Part shown: positions 50,945-59,632 of the stretch, in pieces | Position numbering within the stretch: position 1 is the first letter of the stretch | Layout of the letters: each line of letters opens with the position of its first letter | Source: Pseudomonas brassicacearum | Lineage (GTDB): Bacteria; Pseudomonadota; Gammaproteobacteria; Pseudomonadales; Pseudomonadaceae | Length of the DNA stretch: 64,000 nt | NCBI RefSeq assembly: GCF_000585995.1 | Contig: NZ_CP007410.1 | Location: 2,445,430 to 2,509,429 of the forward strand | Reading direction: 5' to 3' | Notes under the pieces: model-generated | Database searches by the model: none | What the model was told of the DNA's origin: nothing | What the model saw: the letters and a program-made list of their open reading frames with translations, nothing else | Program-made: the position numbers and the translations under genes

Positions 50945-51466
50945 TCAATCTTCCTTCCAGGAGGCCAGTCGGGCGCCGTAGTGTTCGATTTGTGCGTGTT
51001 GGGCTGCGGACTCAGCGGCATACGCGCCGTGCACCACGACCGGCTCCAGCCAGCGCATGTGGCAATAGGTAGCCGTCGCGTGGAGCGGCTGGGCCAACAC
51101 GGAAAAACCCGGATGAGCGCCGATCTGGAAATGATCGTGCTCGCCACCCGTGGTGACGGCCCATAGCAGGCTCTTGTCCTTGAGGGCCGTGGTGCCCCGA
51201 CCGTAGGCCCAGCCGTGGGTGAACACTTTATCGATCCACAATTTCAGCAGCGGCGGCATGCTGTACCAGTACATCGGATGCTGGAGGACGACCAGCTCAG
51301 CCTGTTCGAGGGCGCGCTGTTCGGCCTCGACGTCGATGTCAAAGTCCGGGTAGAGATCATAGAGGGACCGTACCACCACGTCCGGATGGCTGGATGCCCG
51401 CTTGAGCATCTGCTGGTTGACCCGCGATTGATCGGGGTAGGGGTGGGCGTAAACGATCAGGATCAT
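50945..51466 (-). CDS. kefF: KefF/KefG-type NAD(P)H oxidoreductase
   Basis: A 173-residue flavodoxin-fold quinone reductase ([40 protein letters not shown]). In E. coli KefF and KefG bind KefC and KefB and are needed for full efflux. One base separates its stop from the kefC start. KefF and KefG cannot be told apart from sequence alone. Confidence 0.9.
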   Translation of the reverse strand: MILIVYAHPYPDQSRVNQQMLKRASSHPDVVVRSLYDLYPDFDIDVEAEQRALEQAELVVLQHPMYWYSMPPLLKLWIDKVFTHGWAYGRGTTALKDKSLLWAVTTGGEHDHFQIGAHPGFSVLAQPLHATATYCHMRWLEPVVVHGAYAAESAAQHAQIEHYGARLASWKED

Positions 51467-51567
51467 CGGAGCGATTCCAGGGGCGGGTCCAGGCCAAAAG
51501 GCCGGACATCCTACCGAGGAAGGCGCCGGTTGTTTAGAACATTGTTCGTCAAGGGGCCCCGCGTGGG

Positions 51568-52914
51568 TCAGTTCAATGGCAGTGAGACCTTGACCTCCAG
51601 CCCGCCATCACGCCGATTCCTGAGGCTCAGCGTCCCGCCATGCTCCAGCACCGTCGCCCGCGCCGCCGACAGACCCAGCCCGACACCGCCAGTGTTCTTG
51701 TTGCGCGAACCTTCGAGGCGAAAGAATGGCGCGAATACTTGCTCGTGGTATTCGGGGGCGATGCCTGGGCCTCGGTCCAGGATGCGGATTTCAACCTGAT
51801 CGGCACTGGCCTTGAGTTGAACCGTCGGTTCGCCGCCATATTTGATCGCGTTGTCGATCAGGTTAATCAACGCTCGCTTGATCCCAATGGGGCGGCCTAC
51901 ATAAACAACGCGATGGACGCCTTCGAAGGAAACCTCGGTGCCGGCATCCTTGAGGTCATCGACGAGGGTGTGCAGCAGCTCAGCCAGGTCGAACGCGGTG
52001 GCATGTTCCAGCCGCGCATCGTCGCGGAAGAACTCCAGTGCCGAATTGACCATCGCCTGCATTTCATCCACGTCCCTGAACAGTTTGGATTGTTGCTCGG
52101 CGTCCTCGATGAATTCCCCGCGCAGGCGCATGCGGGTCAATGGCGCGCGCAGGTCATGGGAGATGGCGGCCAGCATTTGCGTGCGGTCCTGCAGAAATTG
52201 CTTGAGCTGGGCCTGCATCGCGTTGAAGGCGCTGATTGCCTGGCGGATTTCGTGGGGGCCGATGACCGGGATGGGCGGCGCCTTGTGATCGACGCCAAAG
52301 CGCCTGGCGCCTTCGGCGAAACGTTCCAGTGGCGCCGCCAAGTGCCGCGTGGCGATCAGGGCCACGATCAGCGTCGACAGCAGAATCAACGCGATAATGA
52401 TCAAATTGCGTGCCCATTCCCCCAGCCCCCAGCTGCGCGAAGGCACGGAGAAGATGACCCACGAGTGGTCGGTCAATTCGATGATCACGGCATAGCGTGC
52501 GTCGGGTTGATCGGCCGGCCAATCGCCCGGCTCGTAGGCCTCTATCCTGGCGTCGGGCCTGGCCAGTTGCTGGCGCAGGAATGCCGAGCCTTCGCTGAAC
52601 TCCGGGTCGTCAATCACCGGCAACCGGGCGTCCTCATGGCGTCGCAACCATTGCGCGTTGAAGTTCTGGTTGCTGGCTGCCCTGGCGATGGCTGGCCTTT
52701 GTTCCGGTGCGACGGAGTCAATGATGCGGGTGATGGCGGCGGCCTTGTCCATCAGGCCGGTTTCCATCAGGGGAGGGCGCGCCCAGGCACCCGCCAACAG
52801 GCTGAACAGTTCATTCAAGGCCAGCAACGTCAGCATGGCGACCAGGGTGGTCAGGGCGATCCAGCGCGCCACCGTGTCCCGTGGTCGATGAGTGGCCGAG
52901 CGCAACGGTTTCAT
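51568..52914 (-). CDS. Sensor histidine kinase of an OmpR/EnvZ-type pair
   Basis: A 448-residue membrane kinase with two helices (about 18-42 and 170-188) around a periplasmic sensor of ~125 residues, a HAMP domain and the kinase core. The H-box AAISHDLRAPLTRMRLRGEF gives H253; the N-box is LINLIDNAIKYGG and the G-boxes are DRGPGIAPEYHEQVFAPFFR and GGVGLGLSAARATV. It overlaps the response regulator by 4 bp. The signal sensed is unknown. Confidence 0.94.
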   Translation of the reverse strand: MKPLRSATHRPRDTVARWIALTTLVAMLTLLALNELFSLLAGAWARPPLMETGLMDKAAAITRIIDSVAPEQRPAIARAASNQNFNAQWLRRHEDARLPVIDDPEFSEGSAFLRQQLARPDARIEAYEPGDWPADQPDARYAVIIELTDHSWVIFSVPSRSWGLGEWARNLIIIALILLSTLIVALIATRHLAAPLERFAEGARRFGVDHKAPPIPVIGPHEIRQAISAFNAMQAQLKQFLQDRTQMLAAISHDLRAPLTRMRLRGEFIEDAEQQSKLFRDVDEMQAMVNSALEFFRDDARLEHATAFDLAELLHTLVDDLKDAGTEVSFEGVHRVVYVGRPIGIKRALINLIDNAIKYGGEPTVQLKASADQVEIRILDRGPGIAPEYHEQVFAPFFRLEGSRNKNTGGVGLGLSAARATVLEHGGTLSLRNRRDGGLEVKVSLPLN

Positions 52915-53621
52915 CGCTTCACCACGTGGGGGCTGAAGAGGTAGCCGCTGTTGCGCACGGTGCGGATCATGGCGGCGCCGGTGATATCGGTCTCCAACTT
53001 GCGGCGCAATCGGCTGACCTGGACGTCGATGCTACGGTCAAACGCATCGAAGGTTTCACCGCGCGCCAGGTCCAGTAGCTGCTGGCGGCTCAGCACCCGG
53101 CGCGGGTGCTCGGCGAAGACCAGCAACAGTTCGAACTCGCCCGTGGACAGCGGGATCATGACTTTTTCCGGTGAGCGTAATTCGCGCCGGGTGACGTCCA
53201 GCTGCCAGTTCTCGAACTCCAGGATCGGTCGGGACGAGTCGTTCAATGTGCCCCTGGCTTCGCCGGTGCGCCTGAGGACGGCGCGCACCCGGGCCAACAG
53301 CTCTCGCGCGTCGAAAGGCTTGGTCAGGTAATCGTCCGCCCCCAGCTCCAGGCCGACGACGCGGTCACTCAACTCGCCCATGGCCGTGAGCATGATGATG
53401 CCGACCGTGTGTTCGGCCCGCAGCCGTTGGCAGAGCACCAGCCCGCTGTCTCCCGGCAACATGACGTCGAGGATGATGAGGTCTGGCAATCGCCGCTCCA
53501 CCGCTTGCCACAGCGCAGCGCCGTCGGCGGCCACATCCACGCTATAGCCATGTTGTTCGAGGAATTTGCGCAAGAGGGCGAGGACTTCGAGGTCATCGTC
53601 CACCAGTAATAAATGGCTCAC
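52911..53621 (-). CDS. OmpR-family response regulator
   Basis: A 236-residue regulator: receiver domain with phospho-acceptor D52 (LIILDVMLPGDSG) and the TKPF loop, then a winged-helix DNA-binding domain (ELLLVFAEHPRRVLSRQQLL, SRLRRKLETD, RTVRNSGYLF). First gene of the pair, with the kinase coupled by ATGA. Confidence 0.95.
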   Translation of the reverse strand: MSHLLLVDDDLEVLALLRKFLEQHGYSVDVAADGAALWQAVERRLPDLIILDVMLPGDSGLVLCQRLRAEHTVGIIMLTAMGELSDRVVGLELGADDYLTKPFDARELLARVRAVLRRTGEARGTLNDSSRPILEFENWQLDVTRRELRSPEKVMIPLSTGEFELLLVFAEHPRRVLSRQQLLDLARGETFDAFDRSIDVQVSRLRRKLETDITGAAMIRTVRNSGYLFSPHVVKR

Positions 53622-53976
53622 GGTGGGTACGCTGGGTGATGAATACAGAGGGCGATACTAGGGTCAATCCATGGCCTGCGTCATATATTTCAATCCGGCA
53701 ACAAAGTTGCCGGCGGGTAATGCTCTGGAAATCTTCAGGCAAAAAAACAGCGGCAGGATGGGGCCGTTACCAGTCAGTTAAATAACCAGCCAACACCGGA
53801 CCCGGTGGCGAGGGAGCTTGCTCCCGCTGGGGCGCGAAGCGGCCCTGTTTTGTGGGGCGCTGCCTTTGGATCTGCTGCGCAGCCCAACGGGAGCAAGCTC
53901 CCTCGCCACGGGGTTGGTGTCCGGCTTCTGACTGGCGTTGGGCAACCCCCTCTATTCCTTGCCGAGATAGCCTTGT
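53622..53976. promoter_or_regulatory. Divergent region upstream of the two-component genes and MlaA paralogue
   Basis: 355 bases with no gene. It holds a class II REP pair (53804-53910) and the promoters of the flanking genes. No clear operator was found. Confidence 0.4.
53804..53910. repeat. Inverted REP pair (class II)
   Basis: GGTGGCGAGGGAGCTTGCTC at the left and GAGCAAGCTCCCTCGCCACG at the right. The outermost bases differ from the usual TGTGG/CCACA, but they still pair. Confidence 0.9.
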
Positions 53977-54765
53977 ATGCCGATCATCAAACCCGCGCCA
54001 CTACGTGTTGGATCCTCCCTGGTCGTTGTACTGGCGGCACTCGCCAGCGGTTGCACCAGCACCCCCGCTGCAACGCCGGGCTCTTGTGAACGCGCGACCT
54101 ATACCGTTCATGATCCGGCAGAATCGATCAATCGCGGCCTCTTTGCGTTCAACCGTACCGTGGATGACTATGCGATGGCTCCCGTTGCCCGTGGCTATCT
54201 CAAGCTTCCAGATGTCGTGCAGACGGGGGTTCACAACTTCGTGGAAAACTTCGGCGAGCCCAAGGTGTTCATCAACGACTTGCTTCAAGGCAACGCCCAG
54301 CGTTCGGTCAACACCCTGGGCCGTTTCGTCATCAACACCACCGCAGGCATCGTCGGTTTGATCGATGTGTCGGGCAAGCTCGGCATTGAGCGCCACAAGG
54401 CTGATTTCGGCCAGACATTCGGCGTCTGGAACATCGCCCCAGGGCCAATCGTGGAACTGCCGCTGCTGGGCACCGCCAACCTGCGGGATGCAACGGGCAA
54501 GCTGATGAGCACCCTGGTCGATCCGTTTGGTGACAATAGCGATACCGTGGACACGCTAGGCACCGTCAACACGGTGGGTGGCATCGTCGATGGTCGAGCA
54601 CAGGCGTTGCCGCTGACGGATGAATTGCAGACCCGGCCGGATTACTACGTGGCGCTGCGGGATGCAGTGGCGCAGCGACGCGCCGATTTCGTCGCGCAGG
54701 GGAAGCTGGGGGTGGTGGGGCAGGACAACACCCATTGCCAGGATGGAGAATCGGTTGATGAGTAA
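53977..54765 (+). CDS. MlaA/VacJ-family outer-membrane lipoprotein
   Basis: A 262-residue MlaA-type lipoprotein (lipobox LASGC, Cys26), which removes misplaced phospholipids from the outer leaflet with MlaC. Motifs: DPAESINRGLFAFNRTVDDY, NFGEPKVFINDLLQGN and GVWNIAPGPIVELPLLG. No other mla genes are nearby, so it is likely a paralogue of the main mlaA. It overlaps the next small gene by 8 bp. Confidence 0.9.
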   Translation: MPIIKPAPLRVGSSLVVVLAALASGCTSTPAATPGSCERATYTVHDPAESINRGLFAFNRTVDDYAMAPVARGYLKLPDVVQTGVHNFVENFGEPKVFINDLLQGNAQRSVNTLGRFVINTTAGIVGLIDVSGKLGIERHKADFGQTFGVWNIAPGPIVELPLLGTANLRDATGKLMSTLVDPFGDNSDTVDTLGTVNTVGGIVDGRAQALPLTDELQTRPDYYVALRDAVAQRRADFVAQGKLGVVGQDNTHCQDGESVDE

Positions 54766-54994
54766 TGAGGTGCTGGTGTTGCATCGGCGAGTGAAAGTGC
54801 TCGACCGAGGGGTGCTGCATTGTCGGGAGCTCGAGCTGCGGCTGGCGGAGGATGGCCGCCATGTCCTGCTCAGCCGCTACCTGGAGTTGTACAGCCAGGA
54901 GCACGTCGGCGAGTGCGCCATCCACCACTATCGAGTGCCGCTGGCGAGCATGATTCGCTGGATGGTGAATAACGGCGAGCAGGAGCGTGTCTAG
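54758..54994 (+). CDS. Small conserved protein downstream of the MlaA paralogue
   Basis: A 78-residue soluble basic protein (MSNEVLVLHRRVKVLDRGVL) without signal peptide. ATG 54758 lies within the end of the mlaA paralogue, with GGATGGAG about ten bases before, so it is translationally coupled. I do not recognise the family. Confidence 0.7.
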   Translation: MSNEVLVLHRRVKVLDRGVLHCRELELRLAEDGRHVLLSRYLELYSQEHVGECAIHHYRVPLASMIRWMVNNGEQERV

Positions 54995-55018
54995 TCGGGT
55001 TCGACGAAACTTGGAAAC

Positions 55019-55972
55019 TCAATACTGCAGCTCGTAAAGCACCGGATAATGATCGCTGCGCAGTGCCTGTCCGCGGAAGATGCGCACCACCTCATCGTGC
55101 CCCCGCACCTTGAGTTCATCGGCATTGCGGATCAACTGGCGCTCATGCACCCAGGATTTCTTGATCTGCACCGCTGCGTCGCAATATCCCCGCGCCTCTA
55201 CGTGTTCATGGACATAGGCATAGTCCAACTGCGACGGAATGGCGAAATCCCCGTAGCCCAGGTCGCCGCCCAGGAGACTCGAGACGTATTGGTCGATGGG
55301 CGTATAGAAGCGGCTCACCTCGTCCAGTTTCTTGTACTCCTTCCTGGCCTGGGTTTCGGTAGAGCGGATGGTGATGTGCGTGAACCCGCTGCCTTCGGGG
55401 AACACGGCGTTCATCCGGGTTACGCCACGGTGCGCGGAGAGGGTCTTGGGTGCCGAGCTGTAAGGTGTATTGAGGTCGCCGCCGAAAAATACCAGGCGCT
55501 GAAAGTCGCCTTCGTGAATTGAACCGAGTTCTTGTATGTCTCCGAGGATCTGCGGCCAGGCATTCCTTGAAGCATTGGCATGGCAGAAGGCGAACGTATT
55601 GCCCTTATCGTCAGTCAGCAGCAAGGTGGCGCGCCTGGCTTCCGGGCCCAGCGGCCATATGTACCGTTCCTTGAACTCGGTGTCCCGGTCTGTGCGTACG
55701 AAGACCATCGAGCCCAGGGTGGTGCTTTTGCGCAGGCCGCCGTCCTGGTCGAGGGAGGCCTTGAGGGTGTAGTGCTGACTCAGGTCATTGACCAGCCGAT
55801 CATTGGGATTGCCGGTACTGCCCACTTCAAACAGGGCGACGATGTCCGGGTTGTCTTGTTGCAAGACCAGGTTGAGCGTCGCCAGTTTTTCCTGGTAGGC
55901 ATCGCTCATCTTGCCTCCGGCCTGATTGTTCAGGTGCTGGGTATTCCAGATCAGGATCTTGCATTTGGCCAC
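55019..55972 (-). CDS. Endonuclease/exonuclease/phosphatase-fold protein
   Basis: A 317-residue EEP (DNase I-like) protein with ILIWNTQHLNN, E49 in VALFEVGS, FGGDLNTPY and the final SDHYPV (S306-D307-H308), so the metal-dependent active site appears complete. The start is GTG 55972, with GGGAG eight bases upstream. No signal peptide or secretion motif. Substrate (nucleic acid, phospholipid or inositol phosphate) unknown. Divergent from the Nramp-like gene. Confidence 0.83.
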   Translation of the reverse strand: MAKCKILIWNTQHLNNQAGGKMSDAYQEKLATLNLVLQQDNPDIVALFEVGSTGNPNDRLVNDLSQHYTLKASLDQDGGLRKSTTLGSMVFVRTDRDTEFKERYIWPLGPEARRATLLLTDDKGNTFAFCHANASRNAWPQILGDIQELGSIHEGDFQRLVFFGGDLNTPYSSAPKTLSAHRGVTRMNAVFPEGSGFTHITIRSTETQARKEYKKLDEVSRFYTPIDQYVSSLLGGDLGYGDFAIPSQLDYAYVHEHVEARGYCDAAVQIKKSWVHERQLIRNADELKVRGHDEVVRIFRGQALRSDHYPVLYELQY

Positions 55973-56126
55973 GGCGTCCGCTCCCTGAATGCTGCGCCGG
56001 TGCAGTATAGAACAAGGTAACGATGTTGTTTTTCGCGCTCGGGCAGGGATGTTCCACAAAAAAAATGCTGGCCGCCGAGGTCAGAAAGCTCTGAAACATT
56101 TTCACATAATTACGGATTAATTATAG

Positions 56127-56142
56127 TTGTACGATGTCGTAT
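56127..56142. promoter_or_regulatory. Operator-like element shared with the SMP-30 gene
   Basis: TTGTACGATGTCGTAT, directly after a possible -10 (TATAGT, 56122-56127). GTACGA and TCGTAT form an almost perfect inverted repeat around TG. It matches 33672-33687 at 15 of 16 positions. It lies 56 bp before the Nramp-like gene. Confidence 0.55.
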
Positions 56143-56197
56143 CTAGTATGTTCGACTGTGGCCGTTTCTCACAAAAAAAATAACGGAGACTCCACCT

Positions 56198-57499
56198 ATG
56201 ACGAGCATTCCCTCCGTCGAAGGCCAGGCTGCGGCACCTGCGAAAAATCGCGTCGTACGCCTATTGAAGCTTCTCGGCCCCGGCATCATCGCGGTACTTT
56301 CCTGGTTGGGCGCAGGCGACCTGATCACCTCATCCGTGGCCGGTGCGAACTACGGCTACGCCATGATGTGGGTGCTGGCGGTGTCGCTTCTGCTCCGCTA
56401 CCTGATCGTCAACATCATCGCGCGCTTCCAGCTCTGCAATAACCAGGGCATGACCATCCTGCAAGGCTATGCCCAGCTCAACCCGTTTTTCGCCTGGTTC
56501 CTGTTGGTGTATGCGCTGCTCATGGGGCATCTGATGAATGCCTACATGATCAAGGGCGCCGGCGAAGCCCTGGCCATGTTGTTGAAGATCGACTACCCGC
56601 TGCTCTGCTCGGTGGCAGTGGTGTTGGCGGTCTGGATGCTGGTCGGCCGTAATATCTATTCGATGATCGAAGGCGTGATGAAGGCGCTGCTGGCGATCAT
56701 GACGCTGGCGTTCCTGGCCCTGGCCGTGATGTCCGGCCCGGATGTCGCCGGTATCGTCAAAGGCACCATCGGCTTCAGCATCCCGCCCGATGAAGGTGTG
56801 CACGGTGCGCTGCTGGTGGCGGTCTCGGTGATCGGTGCGGTAGCGGGTTCCATCGCCAACTTCGTTCACCCCTATGTCATGCGCCAGAAGGGGTGGGTAG
56901 GGCCGGAACACAAGCGCATCCAGCGCAACGATTTGCTGTTTGCGGTGTTCGTCGGGATCATCATCAACCTGGCGATCTGGATCGTCGGTGCGGAAATCCT
57001 GCGACCCAACGGCATTGAAGTGAACACCTTGGGCGATCTGGGCAAGGCCCTGGAAATATTCTTCGGCCCGATCGGTTGGTACGTGTTCTTCATCGGTGTG
57101 TTCGCCACGCTGTTCGCCAGTATTTCCGGCAAGACCACGGCGTTCCCGATGCTCATCACCGACGCTTTCCAGCACGTACGGCCCGAGCGCCGGGAGCGCT
57201 ACGGCAAAGAATTCCACCGCGATCCAATGCACAAATGGTTCATGCTTTTTATCCTCGTGACGCCGTTGATCTGGTCACTGCCGGGAATGCCAGACTTTGT
57301 CACACTGACCATTGGCGTTAACGCACTGAACATCATTGGCTTGCCGGTCATTTCCCTGGGCCTGCTGATCATGTCCAACCAGAAAAAATTGCTGAGCAAG
57401 GAATACCGCAACAACCTGTTCGAGAACATCGCCCTGATGTTCGCCACCGGCCTGGCGTTGTGGATTGCGTTCCAGCTGGGTGTCGATCTGTTCACCTGA
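56198..57499 (+). CDS. Nramp-fold transporter without canonical metal-binding motifs
   Basis: A 433-residue protein with about 11 helices aligned to Nramp: LLGPGIIAVLSWLGAGDL then ITSSVAGANYGYAMMW. Where true Nramp proteins have DPGN in helix 1, this has GAGD (38-41). The helix 6 metal motif (Met-Pro-His) is replaced by AGSIANFVHPY (216-226). It is therefore unlikely to be a Mn/Fe carrier. The shared upstream element with a sugar lactonase hints at an organic or non-classical substrate. ACGGAGAC is the ribosome-binding site, as before the SMP-30 gene. Confidence 0.85.
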   Translation: MTSIPSVEGQAAAPAKNRVVRLLKLLGPGIIAVLSWLGAGDLITSSVAGANYGYAMMWVLAVSLLLRYLIVNIIARFQLCNNQGMTILQGYAQLNPFFAWFLLVYALLMGHLMNAYMIKGAGEALAMLLKIDYPLLCSVAVVLAVWMLVGRNIYSMIEGVMKALLAIMTLAFLALAVMSGPDVAGIVKGTIGFSIPPDEGVHGALLVAVSVIGAVAGSIANFVHPYVMRQKGWVGPEHKRIQRNDLLFAVFVGIIINLAIWIVGAEILRPNGIEVNTLGDLGKALEIFFGPIGWYVFFIGVFATLFASISGKTTAFPMLITDAFQHVRPERRERYGKEFHRDPMHKWFMLFILVTPLIWSLPGMPDFVTLTIGVNALNIIGLPVISLGLLIMSNQKKLLSKEYRNNLFENIALMFATGLALWIAFQLGVDLFT

Positions 57500-57567
57500 G
57501 GTCGTTCTTCATCCGATTGGGGGGACTGCTAGACTTCACCGTCCAGTCCCTCTCTTGGAGAATCCGG

Positions 57568-58047
57568 ATGAACAACAAGAACAGGATTTGTCTGTGGTAC
57601 GACGGCACTGCATTGGAGGCCGCGCAGTTTTATGCGGCGACATTCCCGGACAGCGCGGTGCTGGCCATCTATCACGCCCCTGGCGACTTTCCGTCGGGCA
57701 AGCAGGGCGATGTGCTGACGGTCGATTTCACGGTTATGGGCATCCCTTGTCTGGGATTGAACGGAGGCTCGGCGTTCAAGCACAGCGAAGCGTTCTCGTT
57801 CCAGGTCGCTACCGACGACCAAGCCGAAACGGACCGCCTATGGAACGCGATTATCGACAACGGCGGCCAGGCCAGTGCCTGCGGCTGGTGCAAGGACAAG
57901 TGGGGGCTGTCGTGGCAGATCTCCCCGCGCGTCCTGGTGGATGCGGTCACCAGCTCCGATAAAGCCGTCGCCAAGCGTGCCTTCGACGCCATGATGACAA
58001 TGACCAAGATCGACATCGCAGCGATCGAGGCAGCGGTGAAAGGTTAG
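57568..58047 (+). CDS. VOC-family protein (PhnB-like)
   Basis: A 159-residue protein of the PhnB/3-demethylubiquinone-methyltransferase-like VOC group (ICLWYDGTALEAAQFYAATF, FDAMMTMTKIDIAAIEAAV). The motif GWCKDKWGLSWQISP is typical. Function within the group is not established. TTGGAGAA precedes ATG 57568. The gene ends 24 bp before the REP array. Confidence 0.88.
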   Translation: MNNKNRICLWYDGTALEAAQFYAATFPDSAVLAIYHAPGDFPSGKQGDVLTVDFTVMGIPCLGLNGGSAFKHSEAFSFQVATDDQAETDRLWNAIIDNGGQASACGWCKDKWGLSWQISPRVLVDAVTSSDKAVAKRAFDAMMTMTKIDIAAIEAAVKG

Positions 58048-58070
58048 TCGACGGATCGCCACCAATCTTC

Positions 58071-59048
58071 TGTGGGAGCGGGCTTGCTCGCGAAAGCGGT
58101 GAGGCAGCTTGCATTGATATTGAATGTGCCGCCGCCTTCGCGAGCAAGCTCGCTCCCACACTGGATCTTCAGTGAACAGAAATATCGTGTGCTCGGCACA
58201 GATCCCCTGTGGGAGCGGGCTTGCTCGCGAAAGCGGTGGGTCAGCTTGCATTGATATTGAATGTGCTGCCGCCTTCGCGAGCAAGCTCGCTCCCACACTG
58301 GATCTTCAGTGAACAGAAATACCGTGCTCGGCACAGATCCCCTGTGGGAGCGGGCTTGCTCGCGAAAGCGGTGGGGCAGCTTGCATTGATATTGAATGTG
58401 CTGCCGCCTTCGCGAGCAAGCTCGCTCCCACACTGGATCTTCAGTGAACAGAAATATCGTGTGCTCGGCACAGATCCCCTGTGGGAGTGGGCTTGCTCGC
58501 GAAAGCGGTGGGGCAGCTTGCATTGATATTGAATGTGCCGCCGCCTTCGCGAGCAAGCTCGCTCCCACACTGGATCTTCAGTGAACAGAAATATCGTGTG
58601 CTCGGCACAGATCCCCTGTGGGAGCGGGCTTGCTCGCGAAAGCGGTGGGTCAGCTTGCATTGATATTGAATGTGCTGCCGCCTTCGCGAGCAAGCTCGCT
58701 CCCACACTGGATCTTCAGTGAACAGAAATACCGTGCTCGGCACAGATCCCCTGTGGGAGCGAGCTTGCTCGCGAAAGCGGTGAGGCAGCTTGCATTGATA
58801 TTGAATGTGCCGCCGCCTTCGCGAGCAAGCTCGCTCCCACACTGGATCTTCAGTGAACAGAAATATCGTGTGCTCGGCACAGATCCCCTGTGGGAGCGGG
58901 CTTGCTCGCGAAAGCGGTGGGTCAGCTTGCATTGATATTGAATGTGCCGCCGCCTTCGCGAGCAAGCTCGCTCCCACACTGGATCTTCAGTGAACAGAAA
59001 TATCGTGTGCTCGGCACAGATCCCCTGTGGGAGCGAGCTTGCTCGCGA
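58071..59048. repeat. Tandem array of inverted REP pairs, seven units plus a partial eighth
   Basis: Units begin at 58071, 58208, 58343, 58480, 58617, 58752, 58889 and 59026 (the last only a single arm), so the periods are 137, 135, 137, 137, 135, 137 and 137. Each unit has a left arm TGTGGGAGCGGGCTTGCTCG, a loop with TTGCATTGATATTGAATGTG, a right arm CGAGCAAGCTCGCTCCCACA and a ~45-base spacer. Units 2 and 5 are identical and 2 bp shorter. Unit 4 has GGGAGTGGGC and unit 6 the GCGAGC form. Open frames across it are repeats of REP sequence, not genes. Confidence 0.97.
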
Positions 59049-59086
59049 TGACGCCAGAACCTTCAACACCCTCGCGAATCAGTCGA

Positions 59087-59488
59087 TCACCCGACGGTTT
59101 CAGGCAACTTGGCAATCACCTTGATCTCGAACTGGAAGCCATACAGCCACGTCACACCCACCCCAGTCAGCGTTGGATGCGGCGCGTCACCCCAGAATTC
59201 AGGTACCACTTTCCAGATCCTCTCGAAGGTCGATTCGGGGTCGACGATGAATACAGTGACATCAATCACATCATCAAAGCTGCAACCAGCGGCGGCGAGT
59301 ATCGCCTTCAGATTGTTGAACGCTTGCCGAACCTGAGTCTCCAGTTCGGGTTCCGGTGAACCGTCCTCAGTGCTGCCCACTTGCCCCGACACGAATAAAA
59401 AACCATTGGAGCGAATAGCGGGTGAATAACGATTGCGCTCATAAAGCGCCTGGCGTCCGGCGGGGAAAACAACGTCACGCTGTGTCAT
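59087..59488 (-). CDS. RidA-family protein without the substrate-binding Arg
   Basis: A 133-residue YjgF/RidA-fold protein (FLFVSGQVGSTEDGSPEPEL, VIDVTVFIVDPESTFE). Where true RidA has an Arg, this reads HPTLTGVGVTWL, so it probably belongs to a non-deaminase subgroup. ATG 59488 has GGAGG seven bases upstream. Divergent from the LysR gene at 59633. Confidence 0.88.
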   Translation of the reverse strand: MTQRDVVFPAGRQALYERNRYSPAIRSNGFLFVSGQVGSTEDGSPEPELETQVRQAFNNLKAILAAAGCSFDDVIDVTVFIVDPESTFERIWKVVPEFWGDAPHPTLTGVGVTWLYGFQFEIKVIAKLPETVG

Positions 59489-59632
59489 AAGTGCCTCCAT
59501 CAAGGGATCAAGATTGATTCGAAACCAACGATGAACTCACTTTAGGGGCTTGTGCCCGGGCGATAAACGAGCAACCTTGGCGATCACTGTTTGTGAAAGC
59601 CAAACAATCTGATCGATTTAACCGAGGCACAC

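Noticed and set aside
58071..59048. CRISPR array or a repetitive protein gene
   Set aside because: Units are 135-137 bp with inverted REP arms and nearly identical spacers, unlike CRISPR. The open frames across the array are in several frames on both strands and only reflect the repeated REP sequence.
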